Shown: positions 8,753 to 21,387 of the stretch, one piece after another
How positions within the stretch are numbered: the stretch's first letter is position 1
How the letters are laid out: each line of letters opens with the position of its first letter
Assembly (NCBI RefSeq): GCF_000600295.1
Contig: NZ_JEMG01000001.1
Location: 3,260,311-3,324,310 of the forward strand
Direction: 5' to 3'
Source: Hylemonella gracilis str. Niagara R
Lineage (GTDB): Bacteria > Pseudomonadota > Gammaproteobacteria > Burkholderiales > Burkholderiaceae_C
DNA: 64,000 bases
The notes under the pieces: generated by a model
The model's input: the letters and a program-made list of their open reading frames with translations, nothing else
What the model was told of the DNA's origin: nothing
Database searches by the model: none
Program-made: the position numbers and the translations under genes

Positions 8753-9535
8753 CTAAATCGTGAACATCAAGGCGGTCAGGACAAAATCCAACCCCAACAC
8801 CGCCAACGAGGCCATCACCACCGTGCGCGTGGTCGCGCGCGACACGCCTTCGGGCGTGGGCTGCGCCTCATACCCCTGAAACAGCGCCGTGAACGAGACC
8901 GTGAAACCAAACACGATGCTCTTGATGACGCCATTGCCAACATCGCTCCAGACACTCACGCTGGACTGCATCTGACCCCAGAAAGCGCCTGGGTCGACAC
9001 CGATCATGATCACACCGACCACCCAGCCGCCGATCACGCCCACCGCGCTGAAGACAGCGGTCAGCAGGGGCAGCGCGATGACGCCGGCCCAGAAACGCGG
9101 CGCGAGGATACGCTGAACCGGATCGACCGCCATCATGGCCATGGCACTCAACTGCTCACCGGCCTTGAGCAGGCCGATCTCGGCCGTCAACGAGGTGCCC
9201 GCCCGCCCCGCGAAGAGCAGCGCAGCGACCACCGGCCCCAGTTCTCGCACCAGCGACAGCGTGACCATCTGGCCCAGCGCCTGCTCCGAGCCGAAATCCA
9301 CCAGGATGTAATACCCCTGCAGACCCAGCACGAAGCCCACGAACAGGCCCGATACCACGATGATGGCCAGCGAATGGTTGCCCAGCAGGTGGATCTGCTC
9401 GCTCACGAGGCGGAAACGCCGGAAGGTCGGCCGCGCCAGTTGCCAGAAGCGAAAGAACAGTCGCGTCGCGCGGCCAATGTCGCCCAGCTTGCGACGCACC
9501 GCATACCCCACGTCGGAAGGACGCCACCAACTCAT
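8753..9535 (-). CDS. mlaE: MlaE, lipid ABC transporter permease
   Basis: This 260-residue MlaE-family permease is the membrane subunit of the Mla retrograde or anterograde phospholipid transporter. Recognisable segments are SLAIIVVSGLFVGFVLGLQG, then LVRELGPVVAALLFAGRAGT followed by LTAEIG (the coupling helix region) and LLKAGEQLSAMAMMAVDPV. The start MSWWRPSDVGYAVRRKLG is chosen because a strong ribosome binding site (GGAGGTGA) lies just upstream; the frame stays open another 47 codons without family similarity. It lies 61 bases downstream of mlaF. Confidence 0.95.
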   Translation of the reverse strand: MSWWRPSDVGYAVRRKLGDIGRATRLFFRFWQLARPTFRRFRLVSEQIHLLGNHSLAIIVVSGLFVGFVLGLQGYYILVDFGSEQALGQMVTLSLVRELGPVVAALLFAGRAGTSLTAEIGLLKAGEQLSAMAMMAVDPVQRILAPRFWAGVIALPLLTAVFSAVGVIGGWVVGVIMIGVDPGAFWGQMQSSVSVWSDVGNGVIKSIVFGFTVSFTALFQGYEAQPTPEGVSRATTRTVVMASLAVLGLDFVLTALMFTI

Positions 9536-9596
9536 TGAATCACCTCCGTGCCGCGCGCCGCGATGCGAACCCGCTTGGAATTGCCCCGCGCCGCGC

Positions 9597-10427
9597 TCAT
9601 GAACGCGCCCCACCAAAGTCTTCGTCGATGGTCGGACCGGGATAGTGGAAACGCACGGGACCGTCCGGCAAGGCATGGACGAACTGCCGCACCAACGGAT
9701 CGGTGGAACGCTGCACCTCCTCGGGCGTGCCCTGCACCGCGATGCCCCCGTTGGCCAGGATCACCACATGGTCGGCGATCTGGAAGGTTTCCTCCAGATC
9801 GTGCGAGACGACAATGCTGGTCACGCCCAGGCTGTCGTTCAGTCGGCGGATCAACTGCGCCGCCGTGCCCAGGGAAATCGGATCCAGGCCGGCGAACGGC
9901 TCGTCGTACATGATGAGTTCCGGGTCCAGCGCGATCGCGCGCGCCAGCGCCACGCGTCGCGCCATGCCACCCGAGATTTCGCTGGGCATCAGGTCACGCG
10001 CGCCGCGCAAGCCGACGGCGTTGAGTTTCATCAGCACGACGCCGCGCAGCAGGTCCTCGTTCAGCTTGGTGTGCTCGCGCAGCGGAAAGGCCACGTTTTC
10101 GAACACGCTCAGATCGGCGAACAGCGCGCCGAACTGGAACAGCATGCCCATGCGACGGCGCGCCTCGTAAATGCGAGCGTGGTCCATCTGACCCACGTCC
10201 TGCCCATCGAACAGAACCTGACCCTGCTGGGCCCGGACCTGCCCGCCGATCAGGCGCAGCACGGTGGTCTTGCCACCGCCCGAAGCCCCCATGATGGCGG
10301 TGACCTTGCCACGTGGAACGACCAAACTGACGCCGTTCAAGATGGCGCGCTCGCCATAGCCGAACACGACATCACGTAATTCGACCAAGGCGGAAGCTTG
10401 AGACCCCTGTTGTGTTGATACAGCCAT
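9597..10427 (-). CDS. mlaF: MlaF, lipid ABC transporter ATPase
   Basis: This 276-residue ATPase of the Mla transporter has Walker A GASGGGKTT near residue 52, signature ISGGMARR near 152 and Walker B ELIMYDEPFAGLD near 173. The H-loop is in SIVVSHDLEETFQIADH. The C-terminal stretch VQRSTDPLVRQFVHALPDGPV matches the MlaF handshake region that reaches the neighbouring subunit. It is the first gene of the mla cluster on the minus strand. The 250 bases upstream, before gltD, carry a duplicated piece of gltD. Confidence 0.96.
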   Translation of the reverse strand: MAVSTQQGSQASALVELRDVVFGYGERAILNGVSLVVPRGKVTAIMGASGGGKTTVLRLIGGQVRAQQGQVLFDGQDVGQMDHARIYEARRRMGMLFQFGALFADLSVFENVAFPLREHTKLNEDLLRGVVLMKLNAVGLRGARDLMPSEISGGMARRVALARAIALDPELIMYDEPFAGLDPISLGTAAQLIRRLNDSLGVTSIVVSHDLEETFQIADHVVILANGGIAVQGTPEEVQRSTDPLVRQFVHALPDGPVRFHYPGPTIDEDFGGARS

Positions 10428-10525
10428 GTAATGAATTCGTTAGCCCGGGAGCGGCACGCTTGCCCAAGCCGGCGGATCATAAAGCATGGTTGCACCCCCT
10501 CGCTCCCAGGGGAAAGCCCGGTATA

Positions 10526-10615
10526 CCCATGGGCGACCGGGCGAGCCGCCTAGCGCGGCAGGGTGCTGGAGCCCATCAGGAACTCGTCGACCGCACGGGC
10601 GGCCTGGCGGCCTTC
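10526..10615. repeat. Duplicated tail of gltD (downstream copy)
   Basis: About 90 bases here repeat 10655-10744, with a period of 129 bases and about three differences. On the minus strand it re-encodes the last residues of GltD, reading [15 protein letters not shown] then LMGSSTLPR and a stop. It also includes about 25 bases past the stop. Differences inside the coding part are synonymous (GAG/GAA, and CGT/CGG at its edge), and the next codon gives Leu instead of Ile. This looks like a diverged gltD allele end left by recombination rather than a simple recent slippage copy. Confidence 0.85.
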
Positions 10616-10622
10616 ACGCAAC

Positions 10623-10640
10623 GCCGGGCGGTCGCCCGGC
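10623..10640. repeat. GC-rich hairpin in the gltD-mlaF spacer
   Basis: GCCGGGC (10623-10629) pairs with GCCCGGC (10634-10640) over a four-base loop, between the two copies of the gltD tail. There is no T-tract on either strand, so it is not a standard terminator. It could weaken read-through from gltBD into mla. Confidence 0.4.
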
Positions 10641-10654
10641 ATTTCATGGAACCG

Positions 10655-10744
10655 CCCATGGGCGACCGGGCAGGCCGCCTAGCGCGGCAGGGTGCTGGAG
10701 CCCATCAGGAATTCGTCGACCGCACGGGCGGCCTGGCGGCCTTC
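10655..10744. repeat. Duplicated tail of gltD (copy inside gltD)
   Basis: This partner of 10526-10615 contains the functional 3' end of gltD, with the stop codon at 10679-10681, plus about 25 bases downstream. The shared sequence starts at CCCATGGGCGACCGGGC on the plus strand. Confidence 0.85.
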
Positions 10745-12157
10745 CCGGATCGCCCAGACCACCAGGGACTGGCCCCGGCGCATGTCACCGGCCGCGAACA
10801 CCTTGTCCACGCTGGTGCGATAGCCACCCTGGGCTTCCACACCCGCCTTGACGTTGCCACGCGGGTCTTTCTCGACGCCAAAGGATTCAAGGATGCTGGC
10901 GACCGGGCTGACAAAGCCCATCGCCAGCAGCACGAGGTCGGCCTTGTATTCCTTTTCGGTACCCGGGACCTCGACGAACTTGCCGTCCTTGAACTCCACG
11001 TGCACGGTCTTCAGAGCGACGATGCGCCCCTTGTCCTTGCCTTCGCCGCCAATGAACTCCTTGGTCGACACCGCGAACTCGCGCACGCAGCCTTCCTCGT
11101 GGCTGGAACTGGTGCGCAGCTTCAGCGGCCAGTAAGGCCAGACCAGGGGCTTGTTTTCCTGCTCGGGCGGTTGGGGCATGACTTCGAACTGGGTCACGCT
11201 GGCCGCGCCATGGCGGTTGCTGGTGCCCACGCAGTCGGAGCCGGTGTCACCGCCGCCGATCACGATGACGTGCTTGCCGGTGGCCATGATCTGGTCCTTG
11301 ACCTTGCCGCCCGCGTTGACGCGGTTCTGCATGGGCAGGAATTCCATGGCGAAGTGGATGCCGTCCAGGTCACGACCCGGCACCGGCAGGTCGCGGCTCT
11401 GCTCAGCGCCGCCCGCCAGCAGCACGGCGTCGAACTCGCTCTTGAGCTGCTCGGGCGTGACCGTGTCCTTGGCCCAGTTCGTGACCTTGCTGCCCTTGGG
11501 CAGTTCACCCACCAGCGTGTTGGTCTTGAACACCACGCCCTCGGCTTCCATCTGCTTGACACGACGGTCGATGTGCGACTTGTCGAACTTGAAGTCCGGA
11601 ATGCCAAAGCGCAGCAGACCGCCGGCCGTGTCGTTTTTCTCGAACACGGTCACGGCGTGGCCAGCGCGGGCCAGTTGTTGCGCGGCAGCCAGACCGGCCG
11701 GGCCGGAACCCACGATGGCGACCTTCTTGCCCGTCTTCACGGCGGCGGGCTGGGGCTTGATCCAGCCCTCGGCCCAGGCGCGGTCGATGATGGCGTGCTC
11801 GATGGACTTGATGCCCACCGCGTCGTCATTGATGTTCAGCGTGCAGGCCGCCTCGCAGGGCGCGGGGCAGACACGGCCCGTGAAATCCGGGAAATTGTTG
11901 GTGCTGTGCAGCACCTCGATCGCATTCTTCCAGTCGCCCTGATAAACGAGGTCGTTGAAGTCCGGAATGATGTTGTTGACCGGGCAGCCGCTGTTGCAGA
12001 AAGGCGTGCCGCAGTCCATGCAACGCGCGCCCTGCTGCTTCGCCTGCGGCTCGCTCAGGCCGATCACGAATTCCTTGTAGTTCTTGACGCGCTTCGCGAC
12101 GGGCTCGTAGCCCTCCTCGAGGCGTTCGTACTCCATGAAGCCAGTGACTTTTCCCAT
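10679..12157 (-). CDS. gltD: Glutamate synthase (NADPH) small subunit
   Basis: This 492-residue iron-sulfur flavoprotein takes electrons from NADPH and passes them to GltB for making glutamate from glutamine and 2-oxoglutarate. The N-terminal cysteine clusters are present: [14 protein letters not shown] near residue 45 and CPAPCEAAC near 95. The FAD motif [18 protein letters not shown] lies near residue 150 and the NADPH motif [10 protein letters not shown] near 300. The C-terminal [20 protein letters not shown] is the usual flavin-proximal end. It follows gltB by nine bases, so the two are one operon. Its last codons exist again downstream. Confidence 0.97.
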   Translation of the reverse strand: MGKVTGFMEYERLEEGYEPVAKRVKNYKEFVIGLSEPQAKQQGARCMDCGTPFCNSGCPVNNIIPDFNDLVYQGDWKNAIEVLHSTNNFPDFTGRVCPAPCEAACTLNINDDAVGIKSIEHAIIDRAWAEGWIKPQPAAVKTGKKVAIVGSGPAGLAAAQQLARAGHAVTVFEKNDTAGGLLRFGIPDFKFDKSHIDRRVKQMEAEGVVFKTNTLVGELPKGSKVTNWAKDTVTPEQLKSEFDAVLLAGGAEQSRDLPVPGRDLDGIHFAMEFLPMQNRVNAGGKVKDQIMATGKHVIVIGGGDTGSDCVGTSNRHGAASVTQFEVMPQPPEQENKPLVWPYWPLKLRTSSSHEEGCVREFAVSTKEFIGGEGKDKGRIVALKTVHVEFKDGKFVEVPGTEKEYKADLVLLAMGFVSPVASILESFGVEKDPRGNVKAGVEAQGGYRTSVDKVFAAGDMRRGQSLVVWAIREGRQAARAVDEFLMGSSTLPR

Positions 12158-12166
12158 CTTCTTTCC

Positions 12167-16909
<4,743 letters not shown>

Positions 16910-17218
16910 GGCCTGCTCCTGCTAATCATGACAAGGGGGCCGAGCATAGAGCAGATTCAGTAGGCCTCCAAGAAAACAATAGGGGTCAGATTCCGATTTA
17001 AAGACCGAGTTTTTCAATCGGAATTTAATTGGGGACATATGAAAAGACGGTTCGCCGGAACCCGGTCAGACCGTGCAGGCGTCGTGCTTTTCAGCAACTT
17101 GCGTGCCGCCAGGCCCGCCCCGCTCGCGTGCGATGATGGCCCGCCACTGGCCCACCACCTCAGCGAGCAATCCCCGCGACCCGCGCTGCCAGCCAATTTC
17201 TAGCCCCCAGCCTTCGCC
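16910..17218. other. Intergenic region between gltB and the Nudix gene
   Basis: These 309 bases separate the divergent gltB and Nudix genes. They hold the gltB leader with its ribosome binding site, the inverted-repeat element at 16981-17036, and about 180 bases with no supported gene. Any promoter for either gene must lie here, but no convincing -35/-10 pair was found. Confidence 0.5.
16981..17036. repeat. Inverted-repeat element of REP/transposase-flank type
   Basis: ATTCCGATT (16990-16998) pairs with AATCGGAAT (17016-17024). The block is bounded by GGGGTCAG on the left and TTGGGGAC on the right and is more AT-rich than its surroundings. From memory, blocks of this style (GGGGTCAGATTCCGATTT) are scattered in proteobacterial genomes, often near REP-associated transposases, one of which lies at 24508-25206. 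It sits at the left edge of the variable region. Confidence 0.5.
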
Positions 17219-17749
17219 ATGAGCCCCTCCACGCCCGAGTTCATCTTCTGCCCGCGCTGCGCAGCGCCACTGCACGACCGGGTGGAAGGCAGCTTCACGC
17301 GCCGCGTCTGCCACGCCGAGGGCTGCGGCTTTGTCTGGTGGGACAACCCCACCCCGGTGGTGGCCGCCGTGGTCGAGCACGAAGGCCGTTTGTTGCTGGC
17401 CCGCAACGTGGCCTGGCCACCGGGCTTCTTCGCCCTGGTCACCGGCTTTCTGGAAAAGCACGAACTGCCGCACGAGGCGGTGCAGCGCGAAGTCGAGGAA
17501 GAACTGAACCTCAAACCCCTGGGCGCGACCTTCATCGGCCACTACACCTTCGAGCGCATGAACCAGTTGATCATTGCCTACCACGTGCCGGCCAAGGGCA
17601 CGGTGCGGCTCAACGAAGAACTGGCCGAGTACAAGCACCTGCGTTTCGAGCAGGCCCGCTACTGGCCGTCCGCGACCGGGTACGCCTTGCGCGATTGGCT
17701 GCGCAGCAAAGGCTTGGACCCGCAGGAAATCGCACCCCGAACCCCTTGA
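17219..17749 (+). CDS. Nudix hydrolase with zinc ribbon
   Basis: The N-terminus carries a four-cysteine zinc ribbon (CPRC and, about 20 residues on, CHAEGC), followed by [15 protein letters not shown], the typical entry to the NudC-like domain. The Nudix box starts at [20 protein letters not shown] and continues with LNL, matching GX5EX7REUXEEXGU except that the late Gly is Asn. Such proteins hydrolyse nucleoside diphosphates linked to another group; NADH or a related dinucleotide is possible, but at 176 residues it lacks the N-terminal domain of NudC, so the substrate is uncertain. The neighbouring NIPSNAP gene starts 106 bases downstream. Confidence 0.88.
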   Translation: MSPSTPEFIFCPRCAAPLHDRVEGSFTRRVCHAEGCGFVWWDNPTPVVAAVVEHEGRLLLARNVAWPPGFFALVTGFLEKHELPHEAVQREVEEELNLKPLGATFIGHYTFERMNQLIIAYHVPAKGTVRLNEELAEYKHLRFEQARYWPSATGYALRDWLRSKGLDPQEIAPRTP

Positions 17750-17779
17750 GGGCACGGGGCTGCGGATTTGGGCCTCTTC

Positions 17780-17799
17780 ATTTCGGCATGGGCCGAAAT
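17780..17799. promoter_or_regulatory. Perfect inverted repeat upstream of the NIPSNAP-ArsR operon
   Basis: ATTTCGGC (17780-17787) and GCCGAAAT (17792-17799) are perfect inverted repeats around ATGG, 57 bases before the NIPSNAP start. This is a plausible operator for the ArsR-type regulator encoded in the same operon at 18541-19278. It could also be a weak terminator for the Nudix gene, but no T-run follows. Confidence 0.4.
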
Positions 17800-17855
17800 A
17801 TCCCCCGTGCGGCGGCTCCCAGAATGAGCGCTCTTACTTCAGGAGCCCCCGCACC

Positions 17856-18194
17856 ATGTCCCTCACCTGCTTCATCCGTTACCAAATCGACCCCTTCCAG
17901 CGCGCGGCCTTCCAGCGCTACGCCGAGGCCTGGGGCCGCATCATTCCGCGCTGCGGCGGCAATCTGCTGGGCTACTTCCTGCCGCACGAAGGCACGAACG
18001 ACGTCGCCTGGGGCCTGATCGGCTTTGACGACCTGGCGGCCTATGAACGCTACCGCGCCGTGCTGCGCCAGGACGCGGAAGGCCGGGCCAACTTCGAGAT
18101 GGCGCAGACCCAGCGCTTCATCCTGCGCGAGGAGCGCACCTGGCTGGACGACGTGACCAGCACCATCAACCAGCCCCGTCAGGTGCGGCCGTGA
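17856..18194 (+). CDS. NIPSNAP family protein
   Basis: This 112-residue protein reads [19 protein letters not shown], then [20 protein letters not shown] and [18 protein letters not shown]. This is the ferredoxin-like dimeric alpha/beta barrel of the NIPSNAP family, whose bacterial function is not established. The start is preceded by AGGAG about ten bases upstream. It overlaps the next gene by four bases, so the two are translated together; both are small alpha/beta-barrel proteins and may act on the same compound, which is inference. Confidence 0.82.
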   Translation: MSLTCFIRYQIDPFQRAAFQRYAEAWGRIIPRCGGNLLGYFLPHEGTNDVAWGLIGFDDLAAYERYRAVLRQDAEGRANFEMAQTQRFILREERTWLDDVTSTINQPRQVRP

Positions 18195-18535
18195 TCGCCG
18201 TGCTGTTCGAACTCGAAGCGAAACCCGGCGCAGAAGCGGCCTACTTCGAAACGGCCGCGCAGCTGCGGCCGCTGCTGGACGGCATTGAGGGTTTCATCTC
18301 GGTCGAGCGCTTCCAGAGCCTGTCGCACCCCGGCCGTTACCTCTCGCTCAGCTTCTGGCGCGATGAAGACGCCGTGCGTGCCTGGCGCCAGCAGGCCGAA
18401 CACCGCGCGGCGCAGCAGGCGGGCCGGGCCGAGCTGTTCGCGCACTACCGGCTGCGCGTGGCGGCCGTGCTGCGTGACTACGGCTTGCACGACCGCGACA
18501 ATGCACCCAACGATTCACGACAAGCCCTGCTCTGA
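18191..18535 (+). CDS. Antibiotic biosynthesis monooxygenase (ABM) domain protein
   Basis: This 114-residue protein has the ABM layout: [20 protein letters not shown], then [20 protein letters not shown] and [17 protein letters not shown] with the short helix [17 protein letters not shown] proteins are small dimeric barrels that act as cofactor-free oxygenases or signal-related enzymes; no substrate can be given. Its ATG overlaps the stop of the NIPSNAP gene. The ArsR-type gene begins five bases after its end, which suggests a three-gene operon. Confidence 0.82.
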   Translation: MIAVLFELEAKPGAEAAYFETAAQLRPLLDGIEGFISVERFQSLSHPGRYLSLSFWRDEDAVRAWRQQAEHRAAQQAGRAELFAHYRLRVAAVLRDYGLHDRDNAPNDSRQALL

Positions 18536-18540
18536 AGGCC

Positions 18541-19278
18541 ATGCCTCCGTCACCGTCACGCGCGCCCGCATCCCCGCCCGCACCCTCGCCCCACGAACCG
18601 CGCCTGGCCCGGGTAGCGGCGATCGTGGCCGACCCGGCGCGCTCGCGCATGCTGGCCTACCTGCTCTCGGGCGACTACGCCAGCGCGGGTGAGCTGGCGC
18701 GGGCCGCCTCGGTGACGCCCGCCACGGCGAGCGGGCATCTGGCCAAGATGCTGGAAGCGCAGTTCATCGCCTGTGAACAACGCGGGCGGCACCGCTACTA
18801 CCGGCTGGCCGACGCCGACGTGGCCCACGCGCTCGAATCCCTGGCGCTGGTGGCGGAGCGCGGCACGCATGAAGAAGCCTGGTCGCGCCCCGAGCGCGAA
18901 CGGCTGCGCCAGGCGCGTTGCTGCTACGGCCACCTGGCCGGCGCCCTGGGCGTGCGCCTGTTCGGCAGCCTGCTGCAACGCGAAGGCCTGAGCCCCAGCC
19001 CCGAGGGCTTCGATGTCAGCGAGGCGGGCCGGGCCTGGCTGGCCGAACTGGGCTACACCCCCTCCGCTCCGACGCGCAAACGCCGTTACGCCTACCGCTG
19101 CCTGGACTGGTCCGAACGCCGTGACCACCTGGCCGGGCAACTCGCCGACGAATTGCTGCAGCACTTTTTGGAACGCGGCTGGTTGCGGCGCGGCACGGGG
19201 CGCGCGGTCGAGCTGACGCCCACCGGGGTGCAGGAACTGCTGCCCCGGCTGGAAGATTCAGCCCTCACAATGCCCTAG
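18541..19278 (+). CDS. ArsR family transcriptional regulator
   Basis: This 245-residue protein has an N-terminal winged helix: DPARSRMLAYLLSGDYASAG, then ELARAASVTPATASGHLAKM as the recognition region and RHRYYRLAD as the wing. About 140 further residues include RQARCCYGHLAGALGVRLF, and the protein is longer than basic ArsR metal sensors. This longer type is common beside genes for small oxidoreductases and monooxygenases. It is the last gene of an operon with the NIPSNAP and ABM genes and may control it through the inverted repeat at 17780-17799. The inducer is unknown. Confidence 0.88.
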   Translation: MPPSPSRAPASPPAPSPHEPRLARVAAIVADPARSRMLAYLLSGDYASAGELARAASVTPATASGHLAKMLEAQFIACEQRGRHRYYRLADADVAHALESLALVAERGTHEEAWSRPERERLRQARCCYGHLAGALGVRLFGSLLQREGLSPSPEGFDVSEAGRAWLAELGYTPSAPTRKRRYAYRCLDWSERRDHLAGQLADELLQHFLERGWLRRGTGRAVELTPTGVQELLPRLEDSALTMP

Positions 19279-19305
19279 TCCCTTTGCTCGCGCCCTGCCC
19301 TGACC

Positions 19306-19839
19306 ATGACGCCCTCCTCCTGCGCCCTGATGGCGGACTACAACCGCTGGATGAACACCAAGCTCTACGAGGCCGCCGCCCAGTTGAGCGATGAGCAACT
19401 GCGGCAGGACCGTGGCGCCTTCTTCGGGTCCCTCTACGAAACGCTGAACCACCTCGCCGTGGCGGACACCATCTGGCTGCAGCGCTTCGCACAACACCCG
19501 GCGCTGGGTGACTTGAAAACGGCCATGCAGGACTTTCCCAAGCCCACCTCGCTGCGCCAGCCGCTGGCGAATTCGTTCGCGGAGCTGCGGGACTACCGCA
19601 CACGACTCGACGCGGTGATCCTCCAATTCGCCCAGCAGCTCACACCCGCGCAGTTGGCCGAGGCGCTGCGTTACGCCAACACCGCCGGCCAGCCCCATGC
19701 CCGCAACTTCGGCGCCGTGCTGCTGCACTTCTTCAACCACCAGACCCACCACCGCGGGCAGGCGAGCACCCTGTTGTTCCAGGCGGGCGTGGACATCGGC
19801 GTGACGGACTTGTTCACGCTGATTCCGAACGAGGTGTGA
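19306..19839 (+). CDS. DinB family protein
   Basis: This 177-residue protein has the DinB four-helix bundle pattern: LMADYNRWMNTKLYEAAAQL, then FGSLYETLNHLAVADTIWL and the C-terminal FFNHQTHHRGQ. The histidines in NHLAVAD and NHQTHHRGQ form the usual three-His metal site. Members of this family include bacillithiol or mycothiol transferases and metal-dependent isomerases, but most are uncharacterised. It starts 27 bases after the ArsR gene and may be co-transcribed with it. Confidence 0.88.
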   Translation: MTPSSCALMADYNRWMNTKLYEAAAQLSDEQLRQDRGAFFGSLYETLNHLAVADTIWLQRFAQHPALGDLKTAMQDFPKPTSLRQPLANSFAELRDYRTRLDAVILQFAQQLTPAQLAEALRYANTAGQPHARNFGAVLLHFFNHQTHHRGQASTLLFQAGVDIGVTDLFTLIPNEV

Positions 19840-19920
19840 CCCGGGCGCCGATCAGCGCTTGCCGCCGATCAGTGGCCAAGGGCGAAGGCAAAAGGACCGC
19901 CGGGGCCTTCAAGAACTGGG

Positions 19921-20196
19921 TTACGCCTCCGACCCAAAACGCTGGGCCGAACGCGCCTTGGCCTTGAGCGCTTCGACCTCCCGGTTGCGGGGTTCCGCAT
20001 GGGTGACCAGGCTGGCCATCAGCTTGCGCGCCGTGGCCGCGACCTCCTCCACGGCCTGATTGAAGGCCGCCTCATTGACCCGCGAAGGCACCGAGAAGCC
20101 GCTGAGCTTGCGCACGAACTGCAGCGAGGCGTCGCGTATCTCCAGCTCGGTCGCCGGAGGCTCGAAGTTGAAGAGCGTCTTGATGTTGCGGCACAT
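19921..20196 (-). CDS. DUF2277 domain-containing protein
   Basis: This 91-residue protein starts MCRNIKTLFNFEPPATELEI, the hallmark of DUF2277, followed by ASLQFVRKLSGFSVPSRVNE and a helical TARKLMASLVTHAEPRNRE end. The family is short, widespread in soil bacteria and of unknown function. The frame is open 42 codons further upstream, but the family N-terminus fixes the start. The first six coding bases lie inside the 73-base repeat at 20191-20263, whose second copy at 20771-20843 keeps the same start-codon bases but no gene. Confidence 0.88.
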   Translation of the reverse strand: MCRNIKTLFNFEPPATELEIRDASLQFVRKLSGFSVPSRVNEAAFNQAVEEVAATARKLMASLVTHAEPRNREVEALKAKARSAQRFGSEA

Positions 20197-20263
20197 GGTG
20201 GGGTGGCGGTAGTTCGGTCGCGCCAGTCTAGCTAGACTGGCGGTTAAGCACCAGTGGGACGAT
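20191..20263. repeat. 73-base repeat with CTAG palindrome (copy A)
   Basis: This aligns without gaps to 20771-20843, about 80 percent identical by hand count. It contains the perfect 20-base palindrome GCCAGTCTAGCTAGACTGGC at 20222-20241 and begins at the first codons of the DUF2277 gene (GCACAT on the plus strand). The two copies flank the GNAT gene. The palindrome contains two CTAG tetramers, which are rare in most proteobacteria. Confidence 0.85.
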
Positions 20264-20320
20264 AAACATGCGTTGATTTTGAAGTCCTTGCCTGCGTCAC
20301 TTCCCTGCAAGAAAGAATCC

Positions 20321-20767
20321 ATGACAAACCTTCGCGTCTATCAGGATCACACCGACCGGCTGCAAGTCGTGTCTCTGTGGCGCATCGTGTTCGGATACGA
20401 GACCGCTCACAACGAGCCTTCACTCGCCATCACAAAGAAGGTGAACGCGAACGATGGCCTCTTCTTCGTGGCGGAAGAGAATGGGACCTTGATTGGAACA
20501 GCCATGGCGGGCTATGACGGCCATCGAGGCTGGCTCTACGCGATTGCCGTTCATCCGGAGTTCCGGCGTTCTGGCTTGGGCACCCGTTTGGTTCGCCACG
20601 CCGAGCAGGCGCTTGTTTCATTGGGCTGCATGAAGGTCAATCTTCAGCTACTCGCCAGCAATGAGGCGACGGCTGCGTTCTACAGATCACTGGGTTACAC
20701 GGTCGAGCCGCGCATCAGCATGGGCAAGGTCTTGCACGAGAACGTGCCCGCGCAGCACACGATCTGA
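20321..20767 (+). CDS. GNAT family acetyltransferase (YpeA-like)
   Basis: This 148-residue acetyltransferase has the acetyl-CoA loop AVHPEFRRSGLGTRLV and the preceding AMAGYDGHRGWLYAI, very similar in layout to E. coli YpeA. The closing VNLQLLASNEATAAFYRSLG is motif B. The start MTNLRVYQDHTDR fits the family; an upstream ATG at 20273 would add 16 residues without similarity. The substrate is unknown. The gene lies exactly between the two 73-base repeats, as if it had been inserted between the DUF2277 gene and the flavin-reductase-like gene. Confidence 0.88.
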   Translation: MTNLRVYQDHTDRLQVVSLWRIVFGYETAHNEPSLAITKKVNANDGLFFVAEENGTLIGTAMAGYDGHRGWLYAIAVHPEFRRSGLGTRLVRHAEQALVSLGCMKVNLQLLASNEATAAFYRSLGYTVEPRISMGKVLHENVPAQHTI

Positions 20768-20770
20768 CAC

Positions 20771-20843
20771 GCACATGGTGAGGTGGCTGTGGGCCGGTCC
20801 CGCCAGCCTAGCTAGACTGGAGGTAAACCACCCGTGCTGCGAT
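20771..20843. repeat. 73-base repeat with CTAG palindrome (copy B)
   Basis: This is the partner of copy A, 580 bases away. Its palindrome reads GCCAGCCTAGCTAGACTGGA at 20802-20821, imperfect at two positions. The right end runs into the start codon of the next gene (ATG at 20842), whereas copy A has ATAA at the same place. Confidence 0.85.
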
Positions 20844-21327
20844 GAACCCCCTCCTAGGCTCCGACATCCGATCCATGGCGCAGCGCAGCGTGCTCTGCTG
20901 GCTGGCCACGGCCGACGCATCCGGTCAACCCAACGTCACGCCCAAGGAAATCTTCCCCGTCCTGGACGACGAGCACATCGTCGTGGCGAACATCGCCTCG
21001 CCAGGCTCGGCGAAGAACATCCGCGCCAACGCCAAGGTGTGCCTCAGCTTCATCGACGTGTTCGCCCAGAAGGGCTACAAGGTGCTCGGCCTCGGCACGG
21101 AAGCCCAGCCCACAGAAGACGGGTACGCACATTGGGTCGCGCCCCTGCGCGCGATGGCTGGCGAGCGCTTTCCCATCCACAGTGTGTTCGTGGTGCGCGC
21201 GACAGCGGTGGAGCCCATCGTGGCACCCAGCTACCGGCTGTACCCGTCGGAAACGAGCGAGGAAAAGCAGATTGAATCCGCGCTGCTTGCTTATGGCGTG
21301 CAGCGATCAGAACAGGGCGAGCTGTAG
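20842..21327 (+). CDS. Pyridoxamine 5'-phosphate oxidase family protein
   Basis: This 161-residue protein has the split-barrel flavin-binding fold of the PNPOx-like family: SVLCWLATADASGQPNVTPK, then DDEHIVVANIASPGSAKNIR and KVCLSFIDVFAQKGYKVLG. Proteins of this type bind FMN, F420 or haem and reduce or sense small molecules. It is shorter than true PdxH and lacks its C-terminal substrate residues, so it is not the housekeeping oxidase. The start codon lies at the edge of repeat copy B. Confidence 0.85.
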   Translation: MNPLLGSDIRSMAQRSVLCWLATADASGQPNVTPKEIFPVLDDEHIVVANIASPGSAKNIRANAKVCLSFIDVFAQKGYKVLGLGTEAQPTEDGYAHWVAPLRAMAGERFPIHSVFVVRATAVEPIVAPSYRLYPSETSEEKQIESALLAYGVQRSEQGEL

Positions 21328-21387
21328 ACACTACCCAGCCCTCCAATCAGCTCGTGGCACTTGGTTTGCAACTCGGGAGGCACCAGG

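Noticed and set aside
20191-20843. 73-base repeats as integron attC sites
   Set aside because: Copy A has GTTAAGC, which fits GTTRRRY, but no RYYYAAC partner lies at the expected distance and copy B has GTAAACC. The palindrome is a single perfect arm without attC bulges.
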